DNA of 64,000 bases from Pseudomonadota bacterium (lineage in GTDB: Bacteria > Pseudomonadota > Gammaproteobacteria > Burkholderiales > Burkholderiaceae_B), in the NCBI GenBank assembly GCA_023388835.1, contig JAEWFK010000164.1:1-64000 (forward strand), given 5' to 3'. This document shows positions 27,563 to 37,420 of the stretch, piece after piece. Numbering within the stretch: position 1 is the first letter of the stretch; every line of letters starts with the position of its first letter. The translations under genes and the position numbers were made by a program. Below the pieces are notes generated by a model. The model saw only the letters and a program-made list of their open reading frames with translations, was not told where the DNA came from and did not search any database.

Positions 27563-27645
27563 CGCCAAGAACCAGCGCCAAGAAACCGGCGCCAAGAAAC
27601 CGGCGCCAAGAAACCGGCGGAAAAAAACCGGCGCCAAGAAATCGG
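27563..27645. repeat. 14-bp tandem repeat, 6 units
   Basis: Six units of cgccaagaaaccgg begin at 27563, 27576, 27590, 27604, 27618 and 27632. The first is 13 bases and diverged, units 2-4 are identical, unit 5 has CGG-A7 and the last ends in ATCGG. The last unit supplies the left arm of the terminator hairpin that follows. The repeat is outside any coding frame. Confidence 0.9.
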
Positions 27646-27678
27646 GTCAGACAACGATTTTGTCTCACCCGATTTCTT
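27636..27678. terminator. Long bidirectional hairpin between FAD oxidoreductase and HAD gene
   Basis: The arms AAGAAATCGGGT-c-AGACAA and TTGTCT-c-ACCCGATTTCTT form an 18-bp stem with one C-C mismatch and a 5-base loop. Both strands end the stem in GATTTCTT, giving a U-rich 3' side. It separates two convergent genes and overlaps the stop codon of the HAD gene by two bases. Confidence 0.75.
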
Positions 27679-28413
27679 ATAGGAGCCGGTGTCGGTCGGT
27701 GAGCAGTTGACCGATGCGATTGACGCGCATGTCGACGTAGGCGCTACGCCCGTGATGGTATGGGTTGTGCGGCGTGCCGGGGTGGTGGCTGAGGACGGTG
27801 CGGATACCCAGGGCCTTGGCGCTGCGCAGGTTCTTCAGGGTGTCGTCGACCAGTATGACTTGCTGAGCCGGTACGCGCAGGTGCGCCAGCAATTGGCGCA
27901 GCATGGCCATCGAGGGCTTGGGCTTCAGCCTTCCCTGCAGGCGCATGTCGTCGATGGTCCAGAGCGCTTCAAATTCTTGCAGAATACCCAGCGTGCGCAG
28001 AACATCCCGCGCGTACTTATGGGGAGCATTGGTGAGCAGTATCTTGCGCCCCGGCAGCCGCGCGAGTTTGGTGGCGATGCCCGATTCGGCATGCACGAGA
28101 GGAGCGACATCGAAGCGGTGGGTCGCTTCCAGGAACTGGTCAGCGCCGATGCCATGATGCTTTTCCAGGCCGATGGCGGTGGCGCCGTAACGGGCCCAAT
28201 ACTCATGGCGCAGGGCGTCGGCCTGCGCCCAATCAAGACCCAGAAGTTCGGCCATGGCCGTCGACATGGCGCCGTCGATGGCCTTGAAGATATGGCGTGA
28301 GCAATCATGCAGTGTGTTGTCGAGGTCGAACAGCCACACGGTTTCGCCCGCGCGCAAGGCGTGGACCGGCTTGCGGGGGCGGTGCAGAGGCAAAGGTCTG
28401 CGCAGTGGCGGCA

Positions 28414-28414
<1 letters not shown>
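27677..28414 (-). CDS. HAD-family hydrolase, pyrimidine 5'-nucleotidase type
   Basis: The 245-residue HAD protein has catalytic motif I LFDLDNTLHD, motif II LLTNAPHKYA, the lysine in RLKPKPSM and motif IV VILVDDTLKNL. This set matches the SDT1-like pyrimidine 5'-nucleotidase subgroup that dephosphorylates UMP/CMP. The start is GTG at 28414; it shares one base with the argB stop, so the two are co-translated. The pairing with argB could link carbamoyl/orotate-related nucleotide pools to arginine, but that is speculation. Confidence 0.85.
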
Positions 28415-29325
<911 letters not shown>

Positions 29326-29817
29326 TTAGCCCAGAGCTTTGTCCACAGTGGCAAGGAAGGACTCCTTGTCGTAGTTGCCGAGATAGCGTCGGATGATGTT
29401 GCCCTGCTTGTCGATCAGGAAAGCCGTGGGTGTGAGCTTGACGTCGCCGAAAGCGCGCGCGATTTCGCCATTGGCATCGACCACGACCTTGAAGGGCAGT
29501 TCGCGGGACTCCGTGAAATTCTTCACGTAGTTGGGAGGATCGTACTGCATGGCGACCGCGATGGTTTCGTAGCCCCGATCTTTGAGTTCGTTGTAGTTCT
29601 TGATGTTGTCCGGCATTTGCGCCACGCAGGTGACGCAGCTGGTGGCCCAGAACTTGACCAGAACGACTTTGCCGCGCAGGTCTTGCGTGGTGAGCTGTTC
29701 GCCGGTAAGGGTGGTGAACGTGACATCGGGCGCGGTCTTGGCGGCGCTCGGAAGCTGCCAGACAGCGACACCCGCTACGACGATGACGGCGGCGACGGCA
29801 AGAAAAATCTTCTTCAT
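29326..29817 (-). CDS. TlpA-like thioredoxin-fold protein
   Basis: This 163-residue protein has an N-terminal membrane anchor or signal (IFLAVAAVIVVAGVAVW) and a thioredoxin fold with the CxxC site FWATSCVTCVAQMP, then GDVKLTPTAFLIDKQG around the cis-proline. TlpA/ResA proteins act as periplasmic disulfide reductases. Its ATG overlaps the dolP stop (ATGA), so both are co-translated. Confidence 0.9.
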   Translation of the reverse strand: MKKIFLAVAAVIVVAGVAVWQLPSAAKTAPDVTFTTLTGEQLTTQDLRGKVVLVKFWATSCVTCVAQMPDNIKNYNELKDRGYETIAVAMQYDPPNYVKNFTESRELPFKVVVDANGEIARAFGDVKLTPTAFLIDKQGNIIRRYLGNYDKESFLATVDKALG

Positions 29818-30527
29818 TGGACAGGCATGGCTTGCACGCCACTGGCTTCAGCGGCGGCATCGGTGTTGTTGGGGGAAGAGGTGTCCACCTGTTCTATGGG
29901 GGCTGGAGCAGCGTTCTGTTGGACGCTTTCAGGTGGGACAATCTCGAACAATTTTACTACTTTGTTGATGCCTGAAACGGCCGACACCGCCTTGGCGGCG
30001 CGTGCACCTTCGGTCTCTGTGACGCGGCCCTGCAGGTAGACGATGCCGCGCTCCGTGGTCACATTGATGGTGCGCGAAGGGACTTCCTTGGTGTTGATCA
30101 GGGTGGTGCGGACCTTCGAGCTCAGCCAGGTGTCATTGCTGCGTACGCTGGTGGGTGTGACGTCGCCCACGCGAAGCTGGTTCACCACGCGGCTGACCTT
30201 GTCGACCCCCTGGGCGGCCTGCGCGGCGCGCTGTTTGTCTTGCTCGGAAGGAACGTCGCCCAGCAACAGGACCTGGCCGGCATACGAGTGCGCGCTGATG
30301 CGCAGGTTCTGCGTGTCGGGGAAGAGGCGGCGCATTTCGCTGCCGACCTTCAGCTCGATGGACTTGTCTTCAACCTGTTCGCCTGCCGTACGCCGGTCGC
30401 TGACGACCATGGCCGTGGTGGCGGCGGTACCCCCGACCACCAGCGCTCCGCAGCCGGAAAGCGCGGTAAGGGCGGCCAACGCAAGGCCGGCGAATAGAGC
30501 GAATCTGGACTCAGTGTGGCTGGACAT
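29814..30527 (-). CDS. dolP: Outer-membrane lipoprotein with two BON domains (DolP/YraP)
   Basis: The 237-residue lipoprotein has a signal with lipobox LSGC near residue 25 and two BON domains (about 55-125 and 130-205). A glutamine- and alanine-rich tail follows. DolP binds anionic phospholipid and supports outer-membrane integrity and BAM function in E. coli. The gene order yraN-diaA-dolP matches E. coli. The ATG at 30527 overlaps the diaA stop by one base (TAATG). Confidence 0.9.
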   Translation of the reverse strand: MSSHTESRFALFAGLALAALTALSGCGALVVGGTAATTAMVVSDRRTAGEQVEDKSIELKVGSEMRRLFPDTQNLRISAHSYAGQVLLLGDVPSEQDKQRAAQAAQGVDKVSRVVNQLRVGDVTPTSVRSNDTWLSSKVRTTLINTKEVPSRTINVTTERGIVYLQGRVTETEGARAAKAVSAVSGINKVVKLFEIVPPESVQQNAAPAPIEQVDTSSPNNTDAAAEASGVQAMPVQ

Positions 30528-31120
30528 TAAAGCGTGTCTCCGAGAAGCAGGGCGTCGATGCCGTCGCAAAGGGCATGCAGCAGCAGGATGTGGACTTCCT
30601 GGATGCGCATGGTGCGATCATGTGGAACGCATAAATGGATATCGGTCTCCATGAGCAGGTGGGCAATTTCGCCGCCGCCCTTGCCGGTGAGTGCGATGAC
30701 CGCCATCTCGCGATCGTGTGCGGCTTCGATGGCCTTGATGACGTTGGGCGAGTTGCCGCTGGTGGAAATGGCCACCAGTACGTCGCCGGGCTGGCCCAGT
30801 GCGTTGACCTGCCGTTCGAAGACGGCATTGAATCCGTAGTCGTTGCCGACCGCGGTCATGATGGAGGTGTCGGTGTTCAGGGCGACGCCGGCCAGCGGCA
30901 GGCGGTCGCGCTCGAAGCGGCCGACCAGCTCCGCGATGAAATGCTGGGCGTCTGCAGCAGAGCCGCCGTTGCCGCAAGCGAGAATCTTGCAATTGTTGGC
31001 GAGCGCGCCGAAGAGGAGCTCGACGCCGGTGGAGAGCGGTTCCGCCAGTTCACGCGCGCTGGCCTTGAAAGTGTCGACGGCGTCATCGAAGTGGGACGCC
31101 ATGTGTGCGGTCATGTCCAT
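30527..31120 (-). CDS. diaA: SIS-domain protein, DiaA / phosphoheptose-isomerase type
   Basis: This 197-residue SIS protein has the sugar-phosphate loop ILACGNGGSAADAQHF and the AISTSGNSPNVIKAI segment. DiaA promotes DnaA binding at oriC, while the close relative GmhA isomerises sedoheptulose-7-phosphate for LPS heptose. The C-terminal LLHALCDGIDALL resembles DiaA more, and position between yraN and dolP supports DiaA, but the catalytic function is not excluded. The ATG may be 31120 or 31108. Confidence 0.85.
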   Translation of the reverse strand: MDMTAHMASHFDDAVDTFKASARELAEPLSTGVELLFGALANNCKILACGNGGSAADAQHFIAELVGRFERDRLPLAGVALNTDTSIMTAVGNDYGFNAVFERQVNALGQPGDVLVAISTSGNSPNVIKAIEAAHDREMAVIALTGKGGGEIAHLLMETDIHLCVPHDRTMRIQEVHILLLHALCDGIDALLLGDTL

Positions 31121-31162
31121 AGGGCCGATTATCTCACTTTTCGATTTCAGGGAAGCGGGCTT

Positions 31163-31540
31163 CTATTCGGTGAAGGCGTGGCGGATCCAGTCCAGCCTGC
31201 CATCCTGCACGCAGATGACGTCGAAGCGGCAGGCCGGCATGCGCCCTGCGCAGTGGCGACGCACGATGCGTGGCAGAAAATACCGGGCTGCACGCAGCAG
31301 ACGCTGTTGTTTTCCCCGGTTTACACTGGCGGCAGCCCCGCCATGGCTACTCGAGCCCCGGTATCGTACCTCTACAAAGACCAGCGTTTCACCGTCCAGG
31401 ACCACCAGATCGATCTCGCCCGCCCGGCAAAGCAGATTTCGCTCCAGCACACGCACGCCATGGCGTTCAAGCCACGCCGCGGCCCGGGTCTCTGATTGGT
31501 GTCCTGTGGTTTGGGTGGGGGAGGGCGCCATGACGGTCAT
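31163..31540 (-). CDS. yraN: UPF0102 endonuclease-like protein YraN
   Basis: The 125-residue protein has the family core HQSETRAAAWLERHG, CRAGEIDLVVLDGETLVFVEVRYR and NRGKQQRLLRAARYFL. The D-x(n)-ExK-like arrangement resembles Holliday-junction resolvase folds. The role is unknown. The start is ATG 31540 or 31531. It lies only 24 bases from the divergent rsmI start, so the two promoters must overlap coding sequence. Confidence 0.9.
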   Translation of the reverse strand: MTVMAPSPTQTTGHQSETRAAAWLERHGVRVLERNLLCRAGEIDLVVLDGETLVFVEVRYRGSSSHGGAAASVNRGKQQRLLRAARYFLPRIVRRHCAGRMPACRFDVICVQDGRLDWIRHAFTE

Positions 31541-31564
31541 TGCCAGCAAAGCAGGAAATCCAGT

Positions 31565-32488
31565 ATGAACGACAACAGCCCGCTTACGGAAGCCTCATCG
31601 ACATGGAAACGTCTCGCTGACCGTGTCGCGGCCCAGCACTGGCCGGCGCCCGCGCTTTATGTGGTGGCGACTCCCATCGGCAACCTGGGTGACCTGGGCA
31701 TGCGGGCCTGGCAGGCGCTGCAGCGCTGCGATGTCATCGCCGCGGAAGACACGCGCTCCAGCCGCCCGCTCATGGACGCATGGGGCATCACGACCCCTTT
31801 GATGGCGGCGCATCGGCACAATGAAGCGGCCGCTGCCCAAGCCATCGTGCTCCGGCTGGAAGCCGGCGAACGTGTGGCGCTGATCTCGGATGCGGGCGCG
31901 CCAGCGGTGAGCGACCCCGGCGCACGCATCGTGCGCAGCGTACGCGAGGCGGGGTACCCCGTGGTGCCGGTGCCGGGCGCCAGCGCCGTGATCGCCGCCC
32001 TCATGGGCAGCGGGGTGACGTCGGACGAAAACCCCGCCTTTGTGTTCGCCGGATTTGCGCCGGCCAAGCAGGGGGCGCGACGCAAATGGCTGCAACGCTG
32101 GTGCGCCGTACCGGCGCCCGTCGTACTGTTCGAGTCGCCCCATCGGATACAAGCGACGGTGGATGACATGGTGGCCGTCTGCGGTCCCGACCGCCGGCTG
32201 ACTATTACGCGCGAACTCACGAAGCGATTTGAGCAGATCGATACATTGCCTCTTCAGGATGCCGTTGCGTGGCTGGAAGGCGACGCTCATCGACGCCAAG
32301 GAGAATTCGTTCTCATCATCCATGAGGCCGAAGCCCCCGCGCAGGAAGATGAGATCGATGCCCAGGCCATCGCGCTGCTCGACGCACTGCTTGAGACGCT
32401 GTCCGTTCGAGATGCCGTGAAAGTCGCGGCCAAAGTCAGCGGCGCCCCCCGGGACGCGCTATACGCCATGGCTCTTGAGCGCAAATAG
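31565..32488 (+). CDS. rsmI: 16S rRNA (cytidine(1402)-2'-O)-methyltransferase RsmI
   Basis: This 307-residue SAM enzyme methylates C1402 in the ribosomal P site. Motifs are LYVVATPIGNLGDLGMRA, AAEDTRSS, ALISDAGAPAVSDPG and VPVPGASAVIAAL. An N-terminal extension of about 25 residues precedes the core. It diverges from yraN and converges on an amidase gene with a 2-base gap. Confidence 0.96.
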   Translation: MNDNSPLTEASSTWKRLADRVAAQHWPAPALYVVATPIGNLGDLGMRAWQALQRCDVIAAEDTRSSRPLMDAWGITTPLMAAHRHNEAAAAQAIVLRLEAGERVALISDAGAPAVSDPGARIVRSVREAGYPVVPVPGASAVIAALMGSGVTSDENPAFVFAGFAPAKQGARRKWLQRWCAVPAPVVLFESPHRIQATVDDMVAVCGPDRRLTITRELTKRFEQIDTLPLQDAVAWLEGDAHRRQGEFVLIIHEAEAPAQEDEIDAQAIALLDALLETLSVRDAVKVAAKVSGAPRDALYAMALERK

Positions 32489-32490
32489 CA

Positions 32491-33864
32491 CTATCGTATT
32501 TTGTCGTGGGTAGCGAGGGCATCTTCCAGCGCAGCGCCTATTCGCAGCAATATCGATTCGCTTTGTGGCTGGCCGATGATTTGCAAGGAGGTGGGCATGT
32601 TGTTGGCGCCTGTTCCATTGGGCAGCGCCAGGGCGGCATAAGAAAGAAAGCTGACGAAACGCGTGAGTTCGGCGGGCACCCAGTTCATGTGCCCGATCTC
32701 ACTCAAGGGTACTGCCGTGCCGCGTGTGGTGGGGGTCAGCAAGGCATCGAAACCGCTCAAAGCCTGGTCAAAATCATGGCGCATCCGGCGGCGCTGCTCC
32801 AACAGCCGCTCATGTGCACCCTCCGGCAGTTCCCGCGCTTCACTGAAACGCTGTCTGACGCTTTCGTCCATGGGTTCAGCCGGGTCGTTCACGATGGCGG
32901 CAATGCGGGGGAAGCCTTCGACGGCAATCAACGATGCGGTCAAAGAGGCGAAGGCATCCAGAGCATGGGGGAAAGCGAACGGTACGAGCTCGGCGCCGAG
33001 AGTGCGCAGAACGTCCAGGGAATGATCATAAGCAGCCAGCACATCGGCGTGAATCAGTTTGCGTTCTGTATCGGCCAGCACGGCGAGACGCCGACCTTCC
33101 AGGGCAACGCTACGTCCGGAAGCAAGAATGTCCCGTGGCGCCGGTATGCCCGACATGGCTTCATAGGCGAGGGCAACATCCCGCACACTGCGTGCCAAGG
33201 GACCGATGGTATCCAGGCTGCGGCTCAATGAGCCGACGCCGGCATCAGGGATGGTGCCGAGCGTAGGACGTAAACCGGTGAGACCGCAGAAGGCGGAAGG
33301 TATCCTTACCGAGCCGCCCGTATCCGTGCCCACGGCCCAGGGAGCCAGGCCGGCGGCAACGGCGGCGGCTGAACCGCTGCTGGAGCCGCCAGTGATGAAG
33401 TGCTGATCCGAGGATAACGGATTTCGGGGGGCGCCCAGCTTTTCATTGCTGCCATGCGAACCGTAGGCGAATTCCACCGTGTGAGTTTTGCCTAGCAGCA
33501 CCATGCCGGCGTCGCGCAAGCGCTTGACCAGTTCGGCATCACGGGTGGCCCGGTAAGCGGCCGAGGTATGCGTACCCAGCCCGGTGCGTTCACCTGAGAC
33601 GTCGACCAGATCCTTCAACGCATAAGGAATGCCGCAGAAGCGGCCGGCCTTGCCTGCCGCCCTGGCTTTATCCGCTTCCTGCGCCTGTTTGCGCGCGCTT
33701 TCTTCAAAGATGGCGGTATAGGCGTGGATGTAGTCATTCCGCTGTCTGATTCGTTCCAGGAAAGCATCCGTGATTTCCGCGGATGAGGCTTCGCCTGAAT
33801 CGAGAAGCGCCATGATCTCGTGTATCTGCATCTGTGCGATAGAGGATTTCATGGTGTCGTGCAT
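32491..33864 (-). CDS. Amidase signature family hydrolase
   Basis: The 457-residue amidase has the full triad: Lys in GIPYALKDLVDV, Ser in GGSSSGSAAAVAAGL and Ser in GTDTGGSVRIPSAF. The consensus loop is fully conserved, unlike the amidase at 12196. The ATG at 33864 is preceded by AGGAAC. It is the last gene of an operon with a peptide-type ABC importer and two AtuA-related proteins, so it probably splits the imported amide. The substrate is unknown. Confidence 0.9.
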   Translation of the reverse strand: MHDTMKSSIAQMQIHEIMALLDSGEASSAEITDAFLERIRQRNDYIHAYTAIFEESARKQAQEADKARAAGKAGRFCGIPYALKDLVDVSGERTGLGTHTSAAYRATRDAELVKRLRDAGMVLLGKTHTVEFAYGSHGSNEKLGAPRNPLSSDQHFITGGSSSGSAAAVAAGLAPWAVGTDTGGSVRIPSAFCGLTGLRPTLGTIPDAGVGSLSRSLDTIGPLARSVRDVALAYEAMSGIPAPRDILASGRSVALEGRRLAVLADTERKLIHADVLAAYDHSLDVLRTLGAELVPFAFPHALDAFASLTASLIAVEGFPRIAAIVNDPAEPMDESVRQRFSEARELPEGAHERLLEQRRRMRHDFDQALSGFDALLTPTTRGTAVPLSEIGHMNWVPAELTRFVSFLSYAALALPNGTGANNMPTSLQIIGQPQSESILLRIGAALEDALATHDKIR

Positions 33865-33913
33865 TGTTGTGTTCCTGAAGGGTTCAAATGCGGCAAACGG
33901 CGTTAGAAACTGG

Positions 33914-35542
33914 TCAGGCGGCTTGCGACCACGCTGCGCCCGGCGCCGCGGCGAAAAGCTGGCGGGTGTACTCATGCCGGGGCGCGGCGAGCAGGTCGGC
34001 GGCGGTGGCGAGCTCCACCAGCTTACCCTTCTGCATGACGGCGATCCGGTCGCACAGCTGGGTGGCGACGCGCAAGTCGTGCGTGATGAACACCATTGCG
34101 AAGCCAAGCTGCTTTTGTAGCGATTCGAACAATTCCAGTACCTGGGCCTGTACCGAAACGTCCAGGGCCGAGACGGCTTCGTCCGCGATGATGACCTCCG
34201 GGTCCATTGCCAGGGCGCGGGCGATGCAGATGCGCTGGCGCTGGCCGCCTGAGAACTGGTGAGGATAGCGCAACAGGCTGTCCTGGGGCAGCCCTACCAG
34301 TTTCATCAGTTCGGCAGCGCGCGTGCGGGCGGTGGCTGCCGGCACACCTGCTTCCACCGGCCCTTCCGTCAGCGCCTGCATGATCCGGTGCCGTGGGTTC
34401 AGAGAACGGAAAGGGTCCTGAAAGATCATCTGGATCCGCCGTCGTATCGGTGTCAGGGCTTTGCCCAGCAAGGCTGTGATATCGATGCCCTGAAAGAGGA
34501 TTTCCCCTGAGGTGACGGGATTGGACCGGGTGATGCAGCGGCCCAATGATGATTTTCCGGAGCCCGATTCCCCGACGATCCCCAGGATCTCGCCCTTGTC
34601 CAGAACAAAGGAAACATCGTCGATGGCGTGAGTCACCCTGCGTTTACCCAGCAGGCTGCGGCTGTCATAGGTCAGATGCACGTTCTTTACTTCAAGCAGC
34701 GGCGCGTCCTGGCGCTGGCTGCTGAGCTTAGGCCGCCCATGAGGGACGGCGGCCAGCAGCGTGCGGGTGTACTCATGTTGCGGCGTGGTCAGAACAGCCT
34801 GTGCCGTGCCGGTTTCAACGATCTCGCCTTGCTTCATCACGGCCACCCGGTCCGCGATCGTGCGAACGACGTCGAAGTCATGCGTGATGAACAGGATGCC
34901 GCTGTCGTGCTTTTCCTGAAGTTCCTTGAACAGTTTCAGAACTTGCGCCTGGGTAGTAACGTCAAGAGCGGTGGTGGGTTCGTCGGCGATGATCAGGACC
35001 GGGTCCAGGGCGATGGCCATGGCAATGACGATGCGCTGGCGTTGCCCCCCCGACAACTGATGGGGGTAGGCATCGATCATGGCGTCAGGTTCTGGCAGGT
35101 GGACGTCACGCATCAGCGCCAGCACCTGCTTGCGAATGGCCTCGTCAGACATCTCCGGGCGATGCGTCTGGATCACTTCCGCGATCTGATCGCCAACCCG
35201 CATCAGGGGGTTGAGGGCGGTCATGGGTTCCTGAAACACCATGCTTACCCGGTTGCCCCGCAGTTTGCGCAAGGTCTGCTCGCCGGCGCCGACGAGTTCC
35301 TGGCCGTCCAGGCGGATCGAGCCTTTGGAGATGCTCAATGTGCGGGCGGGCAGCAAGCCTATGACGGCGGACGCCGTTACGGACTTGCCCGAACCGGATT
35401 CGCCGATCAGGCAGAATATTTCGCGCTTTCTGATGGCGAGATGGACATCGCGCACGATGGAGGCGGTTTTATCTTGTGCGCGATTCGTGACTTCCAGGTT
35501 CTCGATTTCCAGGATGATGTCAGTGGATATGTGCTCAGTCAT
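33914..35542 (-). CDS. Fused double ATP-binding subunit of a peptide-type ABC importer (DppD-DppF like)
   Basis: The 542-residue protein contains two complete nucleotide-binding domains (about 8-255 and 285-530). Each has a Walker A ([11 protein letters not shown] and [11 protein letters not shown]), a signature (LSGGQRQR and FSGGQRQR) and a Walker B ([12 protein letters not shown] and [12 protein letters not shown]). Thus DppD and DppF equivalents are fused. The second Walker B has Ala in place of Pro after the catalytic Glu, which is a common variant. The ATG at 35542 overlaps the permease stop by 8 bases. Confidence 0.94.
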   Translation of the reverse strand: MTEHISTDIILEIENLEVTNRAQDKTASIVRDVHLAIRKREIFCLIGESGSGKSVTASAVIGLLPARTLSISKGSIRLDGQELVGAGEQTLRKLRGNRVSMVFQEPMTALNPLMRVGDQIAEVIQTHRPEMSDEAIRKQVLALMRDVHLPEPDAMIDAYPHQLSGGQRQRIVIAMAIALDPVLIIADEPTTALDVTTQAQVLKLFKELQEKHDSGILFITHDFDVVRTIADRVAVMKQGEIVETGTAQAVLTTPQHEYTRTLLAAVPHGRPKLSSQRQDAPLLEVKNVHLTYDSRSLLGKRRVTHAIDDVSFVLDKGEILGIVGESGSGKSSLGRCITRSNPVTSGEILFQGIDITALLGKALTPIRRRIQMIFQDPFRSLNPRHRIMQALTEGPVEAGVPAATARTRAAELMKLVGLPQDSLLRYPHQFSGGQRQRICIARALAMDPEVIIADEAVSALDVSVQAQVLELFESLQKQLGFAMVFITHDLRVATQLCDRIAVMQKGKLVELATAADLLAAPRHEYTRQLFAAAPGAAWSQAA

Positions 35543-36371
35543 GCGTTCTCCCGGCCATTTTTGGATCGAGCCGATCGCGCAGACCGTCGCCCAGCACATT
35601 CACGGCAAGTACGGTGAGGGCCAGAAATATTCCCGGCGCAGTGGTGACCCATGGCGCTCTCTGGAAGACCGGCCGGCCTTCCGCCATGATGTTGCCGAAG
35701 GTCGGGGTCTGCGGAGGGAAGCCTACGCCCAGGAAGCCCAGCGCCGCCTCCAGCAGGATGGCAGCGGCAAAAACGTAGCTGGCCTGGACGATGAGGGGCG
35801 GCAGGCAGTTCGGCAAGATATGGCGCCACATGACCTTGTAGCGCGGGATGCCCAGCCCGATCGCAGCCTCAATGTAGGCTTCTTCGCGCAAGGTCAGGAC
35901 GACGCCACGCACCAGACGGACCACGCGCGGGATTTCCGGCAAGGTGATGGCCAGTACCACGGAATAGAGATTGGCCCCGATGAGGGACACGAGAGCGATA
36001 GCCAGCAGAATGCCGGGAATCGCCATCAAGCCGTCCATGATGCGCATGAGGATGCGATCCCAGAAGCGCGAGGCTCCGGCGATCAGGCCGATCAGTGCAC
36101 CGATGGCAATGGTCCCGCCGGCGGCAAGCAGGCCTATCAGCAAAGAAGTACGGCTTCCGTAAAGAACCCGGGAGAACAGATCCCGTCCCAGTGCGTCGGT
36201 GCCGAACCAGAAATCCGCGCCAGGCGGCCGCAGACGCAGACGGGGCTGCATCAGTGAAGGGTCGGTCGAGGTGATGAAGGGCGTCAGCAGGCTGATGAGC
36301 AGCATGATCAGCAATGCGATGGAGCCGATGAGCGCCAGCTTGTTATGACGGAGAAGCGAGAATACTTTCAT
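35535..36371 (-). CDS. ABC permease, DppC type
   Basis: This 278-residue permease starts with KVFSLLRHNKLALIGSIALL and has the EAA loop IEAAIGLGIPRYKVMWRHILPN and GFLGVGFPPQTPTFGNIMAEG, typical of DppC. About six helices are visible. The ATG at 36371 has GGAG 9 bases upstream; a TTG at 36392 overlapping the dppB-like stop is an alternative. It pairs with the DppB-like subunit. Confidence 0.93.
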   Translation of the reverse strand: MKVFSLLRHNKLALIGSIALLIMLLISLLTPFITSTDPSLMQPRLRLRPPGADFWFGTDALGRDLFSRVLYGSRTSLLIGLLAAGGTIAIGALIGLIAGASRFWDRILMRIMDGLMAIPGILLAIALVSLIGANLYSVVLAITLPEIPRVVRLVRGVVLTLREEAYIEAAIGLGIPRYKVMWRHILPNCLPPLIVQASYVFAAAILLEAALGFLGVGFPPQTPTFGNIMAEGRPVFQRAPWVTTAPGIFLALTVLAVNVLGDGLRDRLDPKMAGRTHD

Positions 36372-36388
36372 GTGTCGTGGCTCCGCAT

Positions 36389-37327
36389 TCAATAGCTGAT
36401 GCGTGGGTCGATGACGACATAGCAGATGTCTATGAACAGATTGATCAAGATATAGACAAGCGAGAAAAGCAGGATCACTCCTTGTACGACGGGGAAGTCG
36501 CGCGCAAGGACGGCATCGATGGTCAGGCGGCCCAGCCCGGGCAGATTGAAGACGCTCTCCGTGATGACGACGCCGCTGATCAGGAATGCGACGCCAATCC
36601 CGATGACGGTGATGATTGGAACGGCGGCATTGCGCAGGACGTGGCGCATCAGGATTTTGGTCTCGCTGACGCCTTTGGCGCGGGCGGTGCGCACAAAGTC
36701 TTCGTTCAGTATTTCAAGCACACTGGTGCGGGTGACCCGTGCGATGAGTGACATATAGAACACGGACAGTGCGATGGTGGGCAGGATGAGGTGTTGGGTG
36801 AAGAGCCAGAAATCCATATGCGGACTGACATAGCCCTGCACGGGGAACCAGCCGACCCACACCGAGAAAAACAGGATGAGGAGATAGCCCACGACGAAAC
36901 TGGGTATCGAGAAACCGGTGACGGCAAACAGCATCACGGCGCGATCTACCCAGGTGTTGTGCTTCCAGGCAGCCAGGATGCCCAGAGGCACAGCCAGCAC
37001 TATCGTGAGGACGGCGGCCGACAGCGACAACAGCAATGTCGACTCCAGGCGATCGCCGATGAGATGGGATACTGGCAGGCTGGATACGATGGATGTGCCC
37101 AGGTCTCCGCTCAGCAACGCGCCTATCCACTTGAAATACTGAACGATGAGTGAATCATTCAGGCCGAGTTGCTGGCGCAGTGCAGCGACGGCCTCGGGCG
37201 TCGCCATATCTCCGGCCAGGATGGTCGCGGGGTCGCCCGTTATCCGTACCAGCAGGAAGACGAGCGTGATCACCACCAGCATGACGGGAAGCGACGACAG
37301 GAGGCGTCTCAGGATGAAAATTACCAT
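36389..37327 (-). CDS. ABC permease, DppB type
   Basis: The 312-residue membrane protein begins FILRRLLSSLPVMLVVITLVF and has the RTARAKGVSETKILMRHVLRN loop region and FNLPGLGRLTIDAVLARD near the C-terminus, all typical of DppB/OppB. It forms the membrane channel with the DppC-type subunit. It is 93 bases after the solute-binding gene. Confidence 0.93.
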   Translation of the reverse strand: MVIFILRRLLSSLPVMLVVITLVFLLVRITGDPATILAGDMATPEAVAALRQQLGLNDSLIVQYFKWIGALLSGDLGTSIVSSLPVSHLIGDRLESTLLLSLSAAVLTIVLAVPLGILAAWKHNTWVDRAVMLFAVTGFSIPSFVVGYLLILFFSVWVGWFPVQGYVSPHMDFWLFTQHLILPTIALSVFYMSLIARVTRTSVLEILNEDFVRTARAKGVSETKILMRHVLRNAAVPIITVIGIGVAFLISGVVITESVFNLPGLGRLTIDAVLARDFPVVQGVILLFSLVYILINLFIDICYVVIDPRISY

Positions 37328-37420
37328 GATGCGAAGCCTGTGAAAGGGACGGGTTCAACCGTTTCCAATGCGGAGCCGGCGACCACTGTGACATGGCCAC
37401 CGTTTCCGTATTGCGCTGAA

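Noticed and set aside
27563..27645. CRISPR-like array
   Set aside because: The units are directly adjacent 14-mers with no spacers, and there are no cas genes. It is a simple tandem repeat.
34628..35617. Long open frame opposite the double ABC ATPase gene
   Set aside because: It is the reverse complement of two well-supported ATPase domains and has no family-like sequence of its own.
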